Origin: Dendrolimus kikuchii
Lineage: Eukaryota; Arthropoda; Insecta; Lepidoptera; Lasiocampidae
DNA length: 64,000 bases
Direction of reading: 5' to 3'
Assembly: GCA_019925095.2 (NCBI GenBank)
Contig: CM034411.1
Span: forward strand, 3,011,001 to 3,075,000
This document shows positions 1 to 13,200 of this stretch, piece after piece. Within the stretch, counting starts at the first letter, position 1. Every line of letters begins with the position of its first letter. The translations under genes and the position numbers were made by a program. A model generated the notes under the pieces. That model saw only the letters and a list, made by a program, of their open reading frames with translations. It ran no database searches and had not been told where the DNA came from.

Positions 1-20
1 CGTTCCTGCACGGATAAAAT
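1..20 (-). repeat. Remnant of polyA-tailed SINE-like family A
   Basis: Bases 1-20 are the head of family A in antisense (cgttcctgcacggataaaa), cut by the window edge. Bases 21-216 show nothing recognisable. Confidence 0.5.
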
Positions 21-227
21 TTTACATAAATACATTAGAGATATATGTTTGAATGTTGGATATTCATCACACGTAGGCAGTAAGTGTTTATCCGATATTT
101 GATATTGTAGATCTAGAAAATAAAATAAATGCTGAAATATGCCGTGCCATGCTTGATAAAAGCGGATTAGCGGGTTTCACAAATCAGTAATGTAGACATG
201 AAGATTTTTGTGTGACATTTTCTTGTA

Positions 228-587
228 ATACCGAAGTAAGAAAGAGAGTTGGTCTGAAAGAGAGTGTCGGGGTGAAGGTAAGGAAAGGAATGCTCCGGTG
301 GTTCGGGCATGTGGAAAGAATGCATGATGAAAGAATGACTAAACAGATATACAATGCAAAAGTGGATGGATGCAGAAGTCGTGGAAGGCCACGACACACC
401 TTCCATGATCAAACTGATCGTGTACTAGCAGAAGGTGATGTCAGGAGCCTTAAGAACAGACGAGCGTGCATGACGAGAGCTATGAATGTCAAAGAAGCAA
501 GTGAGGTGTGTAAGAATAAGACTGAATGGCGCACTGTTGTTCGTGCCTACCCCGCAAGGGAACTGGCGTGAAGTTATGTACGTATGT
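228..587 (+). mobile_element. 5'-truncated RTE LINE copy (family B)
   Basis: 3' end of a non-LTR retrotransposon coding for the C-terminus of its reverse transcriptase ([20 protein letters not shown] ... GRPRHTF ... YPARELA stop) and then a (TATG)n-type tail. Flanked by an 11-bp target duplication, ATTTTCTTGTA at 217-227 and 588-598. Dead on arrival: no RT core or endonuclease. Confidence 0.9.
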
Positions 588-760
588 ATTTTCTTGTACC
601 ATTTAACATAAACAACGGTTGAGGATTGGTTGACATTTTGTGTCAATTTCATTATTGGGTCTAAATTAGTAGCCGTGTGCGATTCGGACTCCAGTATGGG
701 AGGTTCCTTTATAAATAAATAGGCAATATCGAATTTTGGTGCTTTTATTTTGTTTGTTAC

Positions 761-862
761 CTGCGTATGCAGCAATCCCTGGACCGACTCCCCGTTGAGC
801 TGAGTGATCAAGTCGCCGGCACGCAGACCGGCGGCCCACGCCGCGCCTTGTTCACTCACAGC
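761..862 (-). CDS. MAST: MAST exon 23: second part of PDZ domain, last exon in window
   Basis: 102 nt (34 codons), phase 0 at both ends; acceptor ctttgtttag, donor gtaaca. [20 protein letters not shown] and VQGLLHTQ match vertebrate [28 protein letters not shown]. The rest of the PDZ (VVELVLKSGNKV region) and the C-terminus must lie left of base 1. Confidence 0.96.
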
Positions 863-1216
863 CTAAACAAAGACAGATAATACTTTATTGTTTTGGAAGA
901 TGGGACGACCATTAATTAGTTTGGGACGCAACGGGCTTTGACACTTTGGCAGCGTCCCATCTCCCCGATACGGCTGTGGTAGGTGGTGCAGCTGCCGCCC
1001 GACAAGAGGACCTGAAACGCCGCAATTATGCTTCCGTTGGTAGTGGATGCCTATTTGCGGCTTTCGGTGTCGAAACTCTGGGACCATGGGGCCCAGAAGC
1101 CCATCGCCTTTAGCGAGACCCTGGCCTGTATTTGGGGCAACGCATAAGCGTTGCCACACAACGTGGTAATGCGGCCAGCGTTTTGGGAACGTTCCCAACT
1201 TTGTTTGTAAATTAAG

Positions 1217-1252
<36 letters not shown>

Positions 1253-4200
1253 ATATTATTAATATAGGTTTATTACCGAAGTAAGAAAGAGAGTTGGTCT
1301 GAAAGAGAGTTAATATAGGTAAAACAGATATACAATGCAAAAGTTATGTCGTGGAAAATTCTAAATTCATTTGTAATAACATTGAGTTATAATCTAAAGA
1401 ATAATAATACTTGTATTTTTGTATATGTATGTGTATTAATATAGGTAAAGTACGTACAAATTAACATCGTTGTGAAAAAACGACATTAACATGGGTGAAA
1501 AAAACCAAAACCAAATAAAATAATTATTTTATACGCACTTTGCACACAACAACAATGAGGTTTCCTCGTTTGAACCCCACTCGATGGGTCCATGTCAAGA
1601 GGTGGGTCGAAATGAGCGTTAACCACAGAATGTTAATTCTCTCTATCGAGACGTTGACAAATACCCGATTTTCCAATCAATCATACATCAACCAATCACA
1701 TTTGTGTATTAAGGATATCAACGCTCCATAATCCGTTCCATTGGACTTTATGATTGTAACGCTCGAAAGCAAGTGGAACGGGAAAAATGGTGGTCGTTGT
1801 GAGCGACAAGTGGAACGTAGCCAATGCACACTGTGTCAGAGTGACATTGACAACTGACAGGTTAACAATCATTGCCACTCTAAAAAAATATTATCTACAA
1901 TTATCGACTAAAAATGACAATGCCGTAGAACTATTATCAGTGTTGTCAGGCTTAATAATGATATTTTGTATACATATAATATAACATCAACATACCGATA
2001 CTAAATGATGCATAGTGTAATAATCCGTATCGCCATAGTACACCCGCACCGTGTGGATGGTGAAGCCAAAGCCACGCGGGCCACGGCGCACCACTATGGG
2101 GGGCTTCGACGCTTGTATTAACCTTAAAAAAAGTATTTAAATTTATTAACGCCGTGGCACCTAAACCCCTAGAATATCCGAGTTCTTTTCATAAAATGAT
2201 AAAAATAAACAAAAAACATTATTTACAAAAAAAAAAATCTTTCACATAATAATTTTATTCGTGCAGGAACGGAGAAAGAATACAATTTCCTGCGTTGGGG
2301 CGGCGTGTCGTAAGAGGCGACAAAACAACCCACAGCCAGGTGGTAGGGCATTTGCCCGACTGGATGGCTACCACCCCTGGTCTAGAGTATGCCGTCATAA
2401 CAACTTTGAGTTGTGTTCCGGCATTAGTGACCAGGTTCCGGTCTCCCTTAAGAGAGCAGCAGCGCATTTGTAGCACCTTTGGTGTTACAAATATCTATAG
2501 GTGATGGTAACCGCTTTCTGCACATCGAGATAACCGACGTGTCAAACCCGACAAACGGCCGTGGACAAGTGTTATGGGTATATTCTCCGTTCCTCTATAG
2601 TGGGAGGCCCGAGCCCAGCAGTGGGATATTTATGGGGTGTTATGATTCATATTATATGAGATTTCCACCGCTTGACAGCTGTAACATCACTCGAATACCA
2701 ACACATAGTGAAATTACATATTTATGGCCTCGTAACGAATACCTTTTAACCATGTTTTTTAAATTCATCAATTTTTACACCTCGTGAGCATTTTTATTAT
2801 TTATCAAGTGGAAACAAATATGTGCAAATAATAATATAAGTAGAATAAGTTATGCAGGAATATATATTTTTTTAATTATTTATATGATATAATAATAGTA
2901 CGTGATACATACGAGTGATTTGGCAACGCAAACGGCGAAGGCGGATCCCGACAAGGAGAAGAATCCCTCGATGAGTTTGTCGATGAAGTGTTGCCAGCGC
3001 ACGGAGAACCGGCGCCCACGCTTAGAGTACTGTCATCTGCTGTAAAGATGGTAATTTAGTAAATAGTTTCACCTCACTAGTGCAAAAAAACAACGAATGC
3101 AAGTTAATAATGTTCACTCAGTGAAAAGTGACAAATTTGTTCACTCAATGAAGTGTCGTATTTGTTCACTCAGTGAAAAGTGACAGTTTGTTCACTCAAT
3201 GAAGTATCGTATTGTTCACTCAGTGAAAAGTGACAGATTGTTCACTCAATGAAGTATCGTATTGTTCACTCAGTGAAAAGTGACTAATTTGTTCACTCAA
3301 TGAAGTGTCGTATTTGTTCACTCAGTGAAAAGTGACAGTTTGTTCACTCAATGAAGTATCGTATTGTTCACTCAGTGAAAAGTGACAAGTTTGTTCACTC
3401 AATGAAGTGTCGTATTGTTCACTCAATGAAGTATCGTATTGTTCACTCAGTGAAAAGTGACAAGTTTGTTCACTCAATGAAGTGTCGTATTGTTCACTCA
3501 GTGAAAAGTGACAGTTTGTTCACTCAATGAAGTATCGTATTGTTCACTCAGTGAAAAGTGACAAGTTTGTTCACTCAATGAAGTGTCGTATTGTTCACTC
3601 AGTGAAAAGTGACAAGTTTGTTCACTCGGTGAAAAGTGTCGATATTGCTCATTCAATGAAAAGTGGCAAGTTTGTTCACTCAATGAGAAATACTTTGAAA
3701 CTGGAATGCTGAAAATTAGCATTTTTAATTTCATTGGAGGAAAGTTGAACGGACGAATGTAGCAAATAAATACTATCCGTTAAAACTTAAAAATAGATAT
3801 AGTATATTGATCGATTTTGGAAAAAAGTTTCCATGGAAAATCGCAACTCATTTCATTTCATCGACGTTTTTTTTTAGTGTATATTTATTACCTGGATGTA
3901 TAACAAGGGATAATCCCGAAGTGCTGGCAGATCTTCGCATGGACTTGGTTGCGACTATCGCAGTCGGCTTCGTCTTCTCCGGCTTGTCGGGCTTGTCTAT
4001 GCTCTTCTCCTCTTTCTTCGCTATGTCCGATCTAATGCAAAAGCATTTAAATACTCAAATTTAAATTGACTAATACACTGACTACCATATACACAATATA
4101 TTAAAGATGACCAGGAGAATCAATAGAGGATACACGAAGGTTTAATTAAAGAAATCTATAGTATTATAAAATTCTAAACATGCCGTGTCTGTACATTGAA

Positions 4201-7200
4201 GCTATTTAAAAAAACTGGAATACACTATATAAACCATGGAGAATACGATGCAACGTTTTTTAGATTTCTTGTCTGTTTGTCTATTTGAGATTCACGTAAA
4301 AACGACTGGACCGATTTTGATGCGGTTCTCACTGATCGACAGCTAATTCTTAGAATTAAAATCGGCGCTGCTTGTTATCGCGGGAATCCCGCGGAATTTT
4401 TTCTGAGAACGATTTAAAATGCCTAGATAGAAAAAAATCGAATTCCAGTGCGATTTTTTCACTGATTGATTTAAAATTCGCATACCACAAGTTCGTAACA
4501 CATATTTTAAATACATATCTATACTCACATCCTTGGCACAATGGCCAGTGACGTCGACGCCGGCGGATGATGCACGAGGTGCGACGACTGCAACGGATGG
4601 GTGGTGTGCAACGAGTGGTGATGGGCATGGGAGTGAGCGTGGGCATGGGAATGCGAATGGGAGTGAGAGTGGGGATGGTGCGGACGGAGGGCCGCCCTCC
4701 TGCGCGCCGCCGGAGACACGTCGTCGCTGTCCGTCTGAGAGGATTCCGCCGTCGATACACTACCACCCATTATCTGAGAAATCAAATTGAATATTTAACA
4801 CATTTTTATAATAAATTCTCAAACAATGCATAAATTTATTCATGTATGTGCATTTAAAATTGCTTTTTTTTCACACACACACAATGTATATTCCCAATCT
4901 AAGCAAGTTACGCTGGTGTTACGTGTAATACATAACGGAATAGTACGGCGCACACATGTTAAAACACCAACAGCCGAAGCAGCACTGACCTAGTGTCGAG
5001 TGGGGCACGTATAAGCCAGTATATTTGTCCCATATATTTTTTTTTTATTGCAGGAGATCAGCAGACAGGCAGACGGCCCACTTGATGGAAAGCGGTTACC
5101 ATCACCTATGGACATTTGCAACACTAAAGTTGCTACAAATGCGCTGCTGCTCTCTTAAGAGAAACTGGAACCTGGTCACTAATGCCGGAACACAACTCAA
5201 GGTTGTTATGGCGACATACTTTAGACCAGGGGTGGTGGCCATCCAGTCGGGCAAATGCCCTACCACCTGGCAAATACTTTTGTACTGATAATGATCAAAT
5301 TTGAAAATAATAATCGGCAGACAAACACACATATCGTATATCCCCAAATTAAGCAAGTTACGCTTGTGTTATGGGTAATATACAACGGACCACTCTGGGG
5401 CCGATCCCAGACACCCAGACCTGTAGTAAACAACGGAAAGTTCGTTTACGAAATTTACCATACCAAATTCAAATTCAAGTTTTTATTCAAAATAAGTTCA
5501 ACTAGAGAACATTTTTTGAAGGTCATACATGTAAGTTAAAATTTAATTTTTACTTCCTATTCTATGTACACCGCTTCGCAACGTGTTGATGCTGTAAAGG
5601 AGAAGAAGCGGCAAGAAACTCCCCAGCAACACATCTAGCTAAATATTGTTTTTCTTTATATTTCATATACAAGTTTTATACAGAAGTATGTTACAGAATT
5701 ACTTTTTGAAGAATTAATGGAGTAGTAGCGAACCCAACCAGTACCGGGAATCGAACCCAAGGTTTCTGCAATCCATGGAGCTCGGCCAGCAAGTTAGCCC
5801 GCTTAATCACAGAAACCGTCGACATTGGCATCATCTTTTAAAATGTCACGATAAAAAACTAATTTTAATTACTGGTCGAACAATAAAAGTAACGCACTGT
5901 TAGACTCAATTATGACGTCACTTCTTGCTACGCTCTGCTAATGAAATTGTTTATTCAGCGTTTCTATTTTGTTTCATTGTAAATCAATTGTCATTTAACA
6001 ACAGGACCCAACCACGAGCCACCATCCTTACAGCTCGTATAATCCCGGGCACGCAGCTTGGTCAGAGACGTAAGATGCGCAAGTCGGTTTTTAGGTCTCA
6101 AGCGGGACGCGGGGAATGAGTGTACTCAACTGTCTCCTTCATACTCATAAGCTTACCGCGCGCGCGAGAGAGACAGATAGCCTTTTCATGTTGCGCATGC
6201 AGTGCTACGTCACACCACGCGGTTATTCACAGACACTACACAAGCACAACGTGTGTATATGTGTTGAACGTGCCATATGCGAACTCACCCCCACTACGCG
6301 CGTGTTCGGCCGCAGAGCAGTTTGCTAAAATGCAGATGCAGTTATTGCATTTGATTTGGCTGTCAGCGATCGCGCTGTGATTATTAATCTTCCGATTATT
6401 TGAGTTTTTTTGAAGTGAAACTTCTATATAGACGGGGGGTATTAGGATTTTTTCTGTCACGGAAAAGCGTTACGGCCGCGTGGAGGGAGTAGACTATGGA
6501 TGTTTTTTTTTTGGTTCCGGATCGAGTTCAGATTTTTTTGTTTGATAAAATAAAATACGTTTAAGTAAAAAAAAGGAATTAATTAAAATGTACCTAACAT
6601 AACCAAATCATAATTCGCAGTAAACCCGCGAAAAATCGAAATGCGTGCTGGGACACATAGTAGAAGTGAAACTTCAACGGACAAGTGGTAAAACGAATCG
6701 CAACAAAATTTAAACTTGAAGTTTTACGGCAGACTGTTAATGTACTTGTCCAATTTGAAAACCTGCCCATAAAACTTCAAGTTAAAATTTTATTGCGATT
6801 CATTTTGCCACTTGTCCGTTGAGGTTTTTTTTTGTCAACATGGAAGATGAAGCCTTAAGGTCCACATCTGTCAGAGTTATAATTCTGGTTTAAACTATAT
6901 AAACCTGGCTTAAAGTCTAGTGGATTTTCGGCAATCGTCATGGGTCCCACGGTATCCGTCTCTCTATCCCTGAGCATTAGGGGTGTGTATAGCACATTTC
7001 CACTTGCCAACAACAACGAATATGTGACGAAAACTCACCGGACACTTAGGATGATGATGTTGGGGTGCCGTCGGTGTAGTTGGTGGACCAGCACTGTCCG
7101 GAGTGCCGGGCCAACTATCCGTACTCTGAAATATATATTTAAAAAAAATTAGTCAAAATATCGATTTAAAAAAACCCCAGAATATTGTATCGACTCGCAC

Positions 7201-10200
7201 ACGGCCACTTGCTTCTCTCTCTCTCTCTCTCTTAGCTCTTACATTCGCCCAGTCTTTTCCTTCTATGCTCCTCTATTCTGACATACAATCTCTGTCACAC
7301 CACAATTTATTACGTATTTTTTTATTGCGTGAGTTCAGCAGATACGCAAACGGCCCACCTGATGGAAAGCGGTTACCATCGTCTATGGACATTTGTAACA
7401 CCAAATATGCTACCAATGTGCTGCCGCTCTCTAAAGGGGAGCTGGAACCTAAGTACTAATGTCGGAACACAACTGAAGGAATCCTTGTAATCATGACATC
7501 ATGAACATCATCTTTTATTTGTGCAGGAACGGAGAAAGAATACAATTTCCTGTGGCTGGGCGGCCTCTCGTAAGAGGCGACAAAACAATCCACAGCCAGG
7601 TGGTAGGGCATTTGCTCGACTGGATGGCTATCACCCCTGGTCTAGAGTATGCCGCCATAACAACCTTGTGTTGTGTTCCGGCATTAATGACCAGGTTCCA
7701 GTCTGCCTTAAGAGAGAAGCAGCGCATTTGTAGCACCTTTGGTGTTACAAATGTTCATAGGCGATGGTAACCGCTTTCCATCAAATGGGCCGTCTGCCTG
7801 TACTGCTGAGCTCCTGCAATAAATTAAAAAAAAAAATCTTTGACACAATCCAACCATCTCTACCTACCTTTACATTATCCGTCAATATTCCAGTTTAACA
7901 TTGTCACACGATATTCATCCTTCTTTATTACATGCCCTTATCAATTTAATCTTCTAGACTTCTATTATTATTGTCTTATGGTTTCGCAACTACGGTTCAA
8001 CGGTTAACATGTTTATGTTAACCGTTAATTAATTTTTTTTTTTTTTTTTTTTTTATTTAAAAACCATAGACAAAAATTAAATAATTAAAATGAACAAGTT
8101 TTTGGGTTACTTGACATCTTTGTTTTTCGTGGAAAATTGGCCGAAACGTCGAAATAAAAATCAAATAAAATAGCGCGCTTAAAACCGTTAAAACCTAGTT
8201 TTAATTAATATTACTACTCTCGATTTTACAGTCACGAGTGGAACTTTCAAAGATCTCAAGTGCTCGTTTCTCACCTCATCCATTCTCATAACACCACACG
8301 TACATCTCTACATTCTCCTCTTGACAGAGAGAAGATCACCTCTGCGATCAGAATATCCACAGACATGAATATTATAGAAAACTGCAGTTTACCTTATGCA
8401 AGTATTTACACAAGTTATGTTGCATTAAATTTTTATACGTCATACGCCCCCCAGCAATCTTACTTAATTTATCCCATAAACTATCACATTTTCCGGGATG
8501 AAAAACATACCACGTCCATTCCCGGTACTGAGACTACATATCAACCAAATTTCAGTACAATCGGTAACATGGCTTTTCCGTGAAAGCGTATCAAAGATAC
8601 TTCCGTGTTTGTATTACCATTAGCTTTTTCCCGGGGCTTCACTCGCTTTAATATTATTATCCCACGTGTCTTACGACAAGGTGTCGCAAGTTGGCACTAA
8701 ACCATTATTCAAGTGGCAACACTAAAAGGTTTTGCAATTTATGTCTTCTTAGAGTGGCAACACTAAAACGTAGCGCAATTTATGGTTTCTTAGAGAAGTA
8801 ACACCAAAAAATAAAGACTCTTGAAAACGCATCTGTGTTGACAATTTTTCTAACAACCTAAATCCACGTATATCAAAGTAGCGGTCCCGGCAGACATTGT
8901 CCTGCCCTGAAAAATGCCCTATTTTGAAACATTCTTCATTGGTGCTCCGCACCTATTGATCTTAGCGTGATAGCCTATAAGCCTTCCTCGATAAATGGGC
9001 TATGCAACACTGAAAGAATTTTTCAAATCAGACCAGTAGTTCCTGAGGTTAGCGCGTTTTATATATTAGTATAAGATTAATCGCCGAACCAAGCATCCTA
9101 ATCAATGAAGTAACCACCACGGGAACCGTACATTTTTCAGGGAGAAAAAGTACAAGCCTACGTGCTATTCCAGACTATAATCTATTTCTGTGCATCCAGA
9201 TCCGTTCAGACTTTCTAAGGTGGTCGAGCAACAAACATCCATCCAAATGTTCGCATTTATAAAATTGGTAGAGACACTAGACATTGGAACTTACATACAA
9301 ACTCACATCACCGCATTGCATTACACGCACACTTCACAAACAAACCAGGACACACAAAGAGCCTAAAAATGAAGAACCCAGACACAGAAACGGAACAAAC
9401 AACACACATGGCACTAGATACGACTATATATAAGTATAGATATAAGGCCAACACTGCACATGCACTTCCTCACAACACCAGCATGTCACAGATACACTCT
9501 ACATTAGTATAAGTTTAGTATTAAAATTAGAATAAATTAATACAATAAGTTATTCTTAAGGTACACCACAATACAAACATACATTCAATAAACGTCACAC
9601 ACAATAACAAAAGTAACAAAAAAGCGTGTACAATGTCTAAACATTTTTCTAAATTAAATTGTAAATAACTTGTTTAAAAAGGGTTTTAAATACAAGCTTT
9701 TGAGATCCTGGATATCATGTAGCAGCTGAGTGCTACTAGCCAAGACAAGTAAAACGAGCCCAAACACGACGGGTCTATCTTGTTTAGTATAGGAGTTCCT
9801 ATGGCCACCATCCGACCCCATCATCAGATCAGCGCCATGGTACCATATCGCACTGTCACGCGATATACACATGCGTGCAAAGTTTCAGCTCAATCGGGAA
9901 CCGGTAAGTTGGTCAAATTTGACTTGCAAGATTCCACCCGAACTTAAATACATACATACTTATACATAGGTACATCCATTGCAAGTTAAATAAAAGTTGT
10001 TAATAAGTAAGGAGTATAGATTGGTTTTATCAAGATGGGGGGATGTGTGACGCGGACTTTGGGAGGCCCATGTCCAGCGGTGGACAGGCGATTGGCCGAC
10101 GATGAATGAGCAGGTCACGTACCCTGGAATCGTGTTCAGCGCAAGAGTGGTGGTAATGCCTCCGCCACTGCGGCGAGGTGGATGAGAACGCTGCGAACAG

Positions 10201-13200
10201 GCCGGCCTCGTCTGCCGGTTCCGCCGTCTCGTTGGCCTCGTCCGTCTCCACTTCGCTGTGATTGTAGCGATCGCATCTGCCTGTTGTACAAGCAGCACAT
10301 ATCAATCAATCAATCGATATCTTTATTTGCAAGAATTTATTTTATACGGGTGGTATACAATTGATCGTGTACTAGCGGAGGGTGATGTCAGGAGCCTTAA
10401 GAACAGACAAGCGTGCATGACAAGAGTTATGAATGTCAAAGAAGGAAGTGAGGTGTGTAAGAATGGGCCTAAATGGCGCTCTGTTGTTCGTGCCTACCCC
10501 GCAAGGGAACTGGCGTGAAATTATGTATGTATGTATACAATTGTAGACACACCGTACATTCTACTACATAGTGGTATAACAAAATGACTTAAATATTAAA
10601 ATTAAATTTAAATATACCAATTCAGAAACATGTCAAATAAGCTTTGGTAATTAGATAAACAAATTATGTCAAAACAAGAAAAATCTAAATGTATGCTGGA
10701 ACACATAGTAGGAGTGAAACTTCAACGGATAAGTGGCAAAATGAATCGCAACAAAATTTAAACTTGAAGTTTTATGGGCAGATTGTTAATATACTTGTCC
10801 AATTTGAAAACCTGCCCGTAAGACTTCAAGTTAAAATTTTGTTGCGATTCGTTTTTCCACTTGTCCGTTGAATTTTCACTTCTACTATGTGTCCCAGCAC
10901 ACATTTCGATTTTTCGCAGGTTTACTGCGAATTATGATTTGGTTAGGTTAGGTGCATTTTAATGAACGCATTTTTTATTTAAACATATTTTATTATATCA
11001 AACAAAAAAACTGAATTCGATCCGGAACCAAAAAAACGCATCCATAGTCTACTGTCACATAATGCCGCCTCTCACCACGTCTAGTCTAAATTTATGCCGC
11101 TCCGCCACGCGGCCGTAACGCTTTTTCGTGACAGAAAAATCGTAAGACCCTCGTTTATATAGAAGTTTCACTTCAATAACAAATAAATCGCTAAGCTTCC
11201 ATATAGATAACGACAAGCACTTTTTTTTTAAGAAATTCATCTAGATTAATAGCCGCGCGTAGAAGGGTTGCCGATGACTAGTTACTATTATTGCATTGTA
11301 TTACTTACTATTACTGTATATACTTATGTAAAGTATTGCAACAATTATTAATGTAACCTTTTTTGTCAACCCTACTGACCATCGACGCGTGACATCACAA
11401 GGCTATCGGCAAACCTTCTGCGCACGGGTAGTATAAAAACACTCCTTGATCAACCACTTTTTTAAGATTACAGTGAATTTTCTTGCAGATACATATATAA
11501 TTTCAGTTGGCAGAGTTATAAATAACAGAAACCATATAAATACAGTTCCTTCTGAAAAGATCCAGAGAAGGCATTTTAGCACTTTAGTCGATGGTCAGTA
11601 GGGTTGACAAAAAAGGTTACATAAATAGTTGTTGCAATAAATTTATTATTTTATATACAGTATATACTTTAGATAAGTATATACAATAACAATAAGTAGT
11701 CATTGGCAAACCTTCTGCGCGCGGCTTATAATTAAACACTCACTGTCAAAGTAGCTGGTATCTTCGTCGTTCTCGAGTTGGGGTATGAACTCTGCTTTTC
11801 TTCTCAATAAATTGTTCCAGTCAAGGCCGTAGAAATATATGTGCTCCTAAAAAAAAATACACTAATATGGACAATGGAATTACATATCTCTGTGCTAGGG
11901 GAACCTTCCACTTTATACATACACTTCCCGCGAAATTCCCACGGGATTCCCGGCATCCAGGCCACACAAGGCACCGCAGCATTTACATACTGTATCGGAA
12001 TAAGCTAATTTTCATACATCCGACTAACCACAAACCGCTCCCGGGAAATTGTTGCGGGATCCCCGGTCTAAAAAAAACAGCGCCGATTTTAAGGTTAAGA
12101 ATTTGCTGTCGATCAGCGGATATCGCATCGAAATCGGCCCAGGAGTTTTTATGTGAATCCCGAAGAAACGGGTAAACCGACAAACAGATAAGAAATGGAA
12201 AAAAAATTTCTTTAAGCTTTTTAGAATTTTATAATATTATAGATAGATATATGACTTACCTTGACTTGGTGAGTTCCCCCAGTGCCCAACCTGTCTCTGG
12301 GGTTCCGTGCCAATAGTTCCGTAATTATCGCTCTAGCCTCTACCGCTATCGGAAAATCCTCCTCAGACGGCCATTCTATGTCATCTGTGTCAAAAATAAG
12401 GTACTTTACAGTTAAGGCCGAGTGCAAACGGGCCTTCGATCACAGCCACCGGTGGCCAGCGACAAGCAGTTGATATAGATCCCGCCACGTAAAAGGAACG
12501 CTGAGCGGTAGTGGAGGGGATGTGTCTGCTCAGGTGTACAGTCGTATCCTACTACGTCGTACTAGGGTAATGTTTTATTATAGAATCTCTGTAGAATCGG
12601 CGGGGTGTGTCCCCCCCCCTGGTCTCGCCCCCTTCATACCACCAATTTGATCGATAAAACGCTCACTGCGCAGGTTCAGAGCCAGCGTTCTTTTTACGTG
12701 GCGCGAACTATACGCTTCTTGATACATCTCGCAGGGACTCACCGCACACGTGTTCCCGGTGGTGGTCACGCGCCACCGCCATTTATGTCCGGGCGGTGTC
12801 TCGTGACCGCCACCGGTGTCTTTGGTCGGTGGCCCGTTTGCGCGCAACCTAACCTGAACGGAGTCCAATATCTTACTCGCGCATTACCACATTTTTGAAG
12901 ATACAATTTCACAGAATTTACTCACCACAAATCTGTATTACACATATCTTAAATTTCAGAAAAAAAAAACAGAAAAGATTTGAGACATAAAAAAATTAAA
13001 GTATTTTTATATATACAAAACTATATGAAATCAAAATAAATTTTCTGTGAATCAAAATTGGGCAAATTAAAAAGTAAGTTATTTTCAAAACTTGTAGGGT
13101 ACGCAAAAAAGGTCACCACCTTACCATTGACTGTGTGGGCAAACAACTCCTCGGGAGTGTCTCCGAAGAACGGGACGCAGCCAACCAAGAACTCGTAAAG

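Larger units (their letters stand above)
7195..8330 (-). mobile_element. RTE-like LINE 3' end broken by at least three insertions
   Basis: Pieces at 7245-7310, 7836-7985 and 8220-8330 read in order as the antisense 3' end that is intact at 30730-31060 (ACACTCCTCTATTCTCACAT, TTCTTATTACATGCCC, CAGTCACGRGTGSAACTTTC). Between them sit two family A copies and a Penelope terminal repeat. Confidence 0.7.

Noticed and set aside
863..1198. Minus-strand 111-codon ORF next to exon 23
   Set aside because: Shadow of the plus-strand LINE RT fragment at 905-1212; no splice sites.
1996..2111. Acceptor at 2112-2113 for exon 22
   Set aside because: Gives the wrong phase with the exon 21 donor; the AG at 2123-2124 restores it and has a better pyrimidine tract.
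2913..3039. Alternative frame of exon 21 ([11 protein letters not shown]...)
   Set aside because: Reads well but needs another acceptor, breaks phase with exon 22 and lacks the conserved SRDSSPxRD block.
3112..3689. CRISPR-like array
   Set aside because: Units are contiguous with no unique spacers, and the context is a eukaryotic intron.
3498..3734. Open frames through the TTCACTCA array as a repeat protein
   Set aside because: Frames exist on both strands only because the unit length avoids stops; no start context, no splice link, sits inside a MAST intron.
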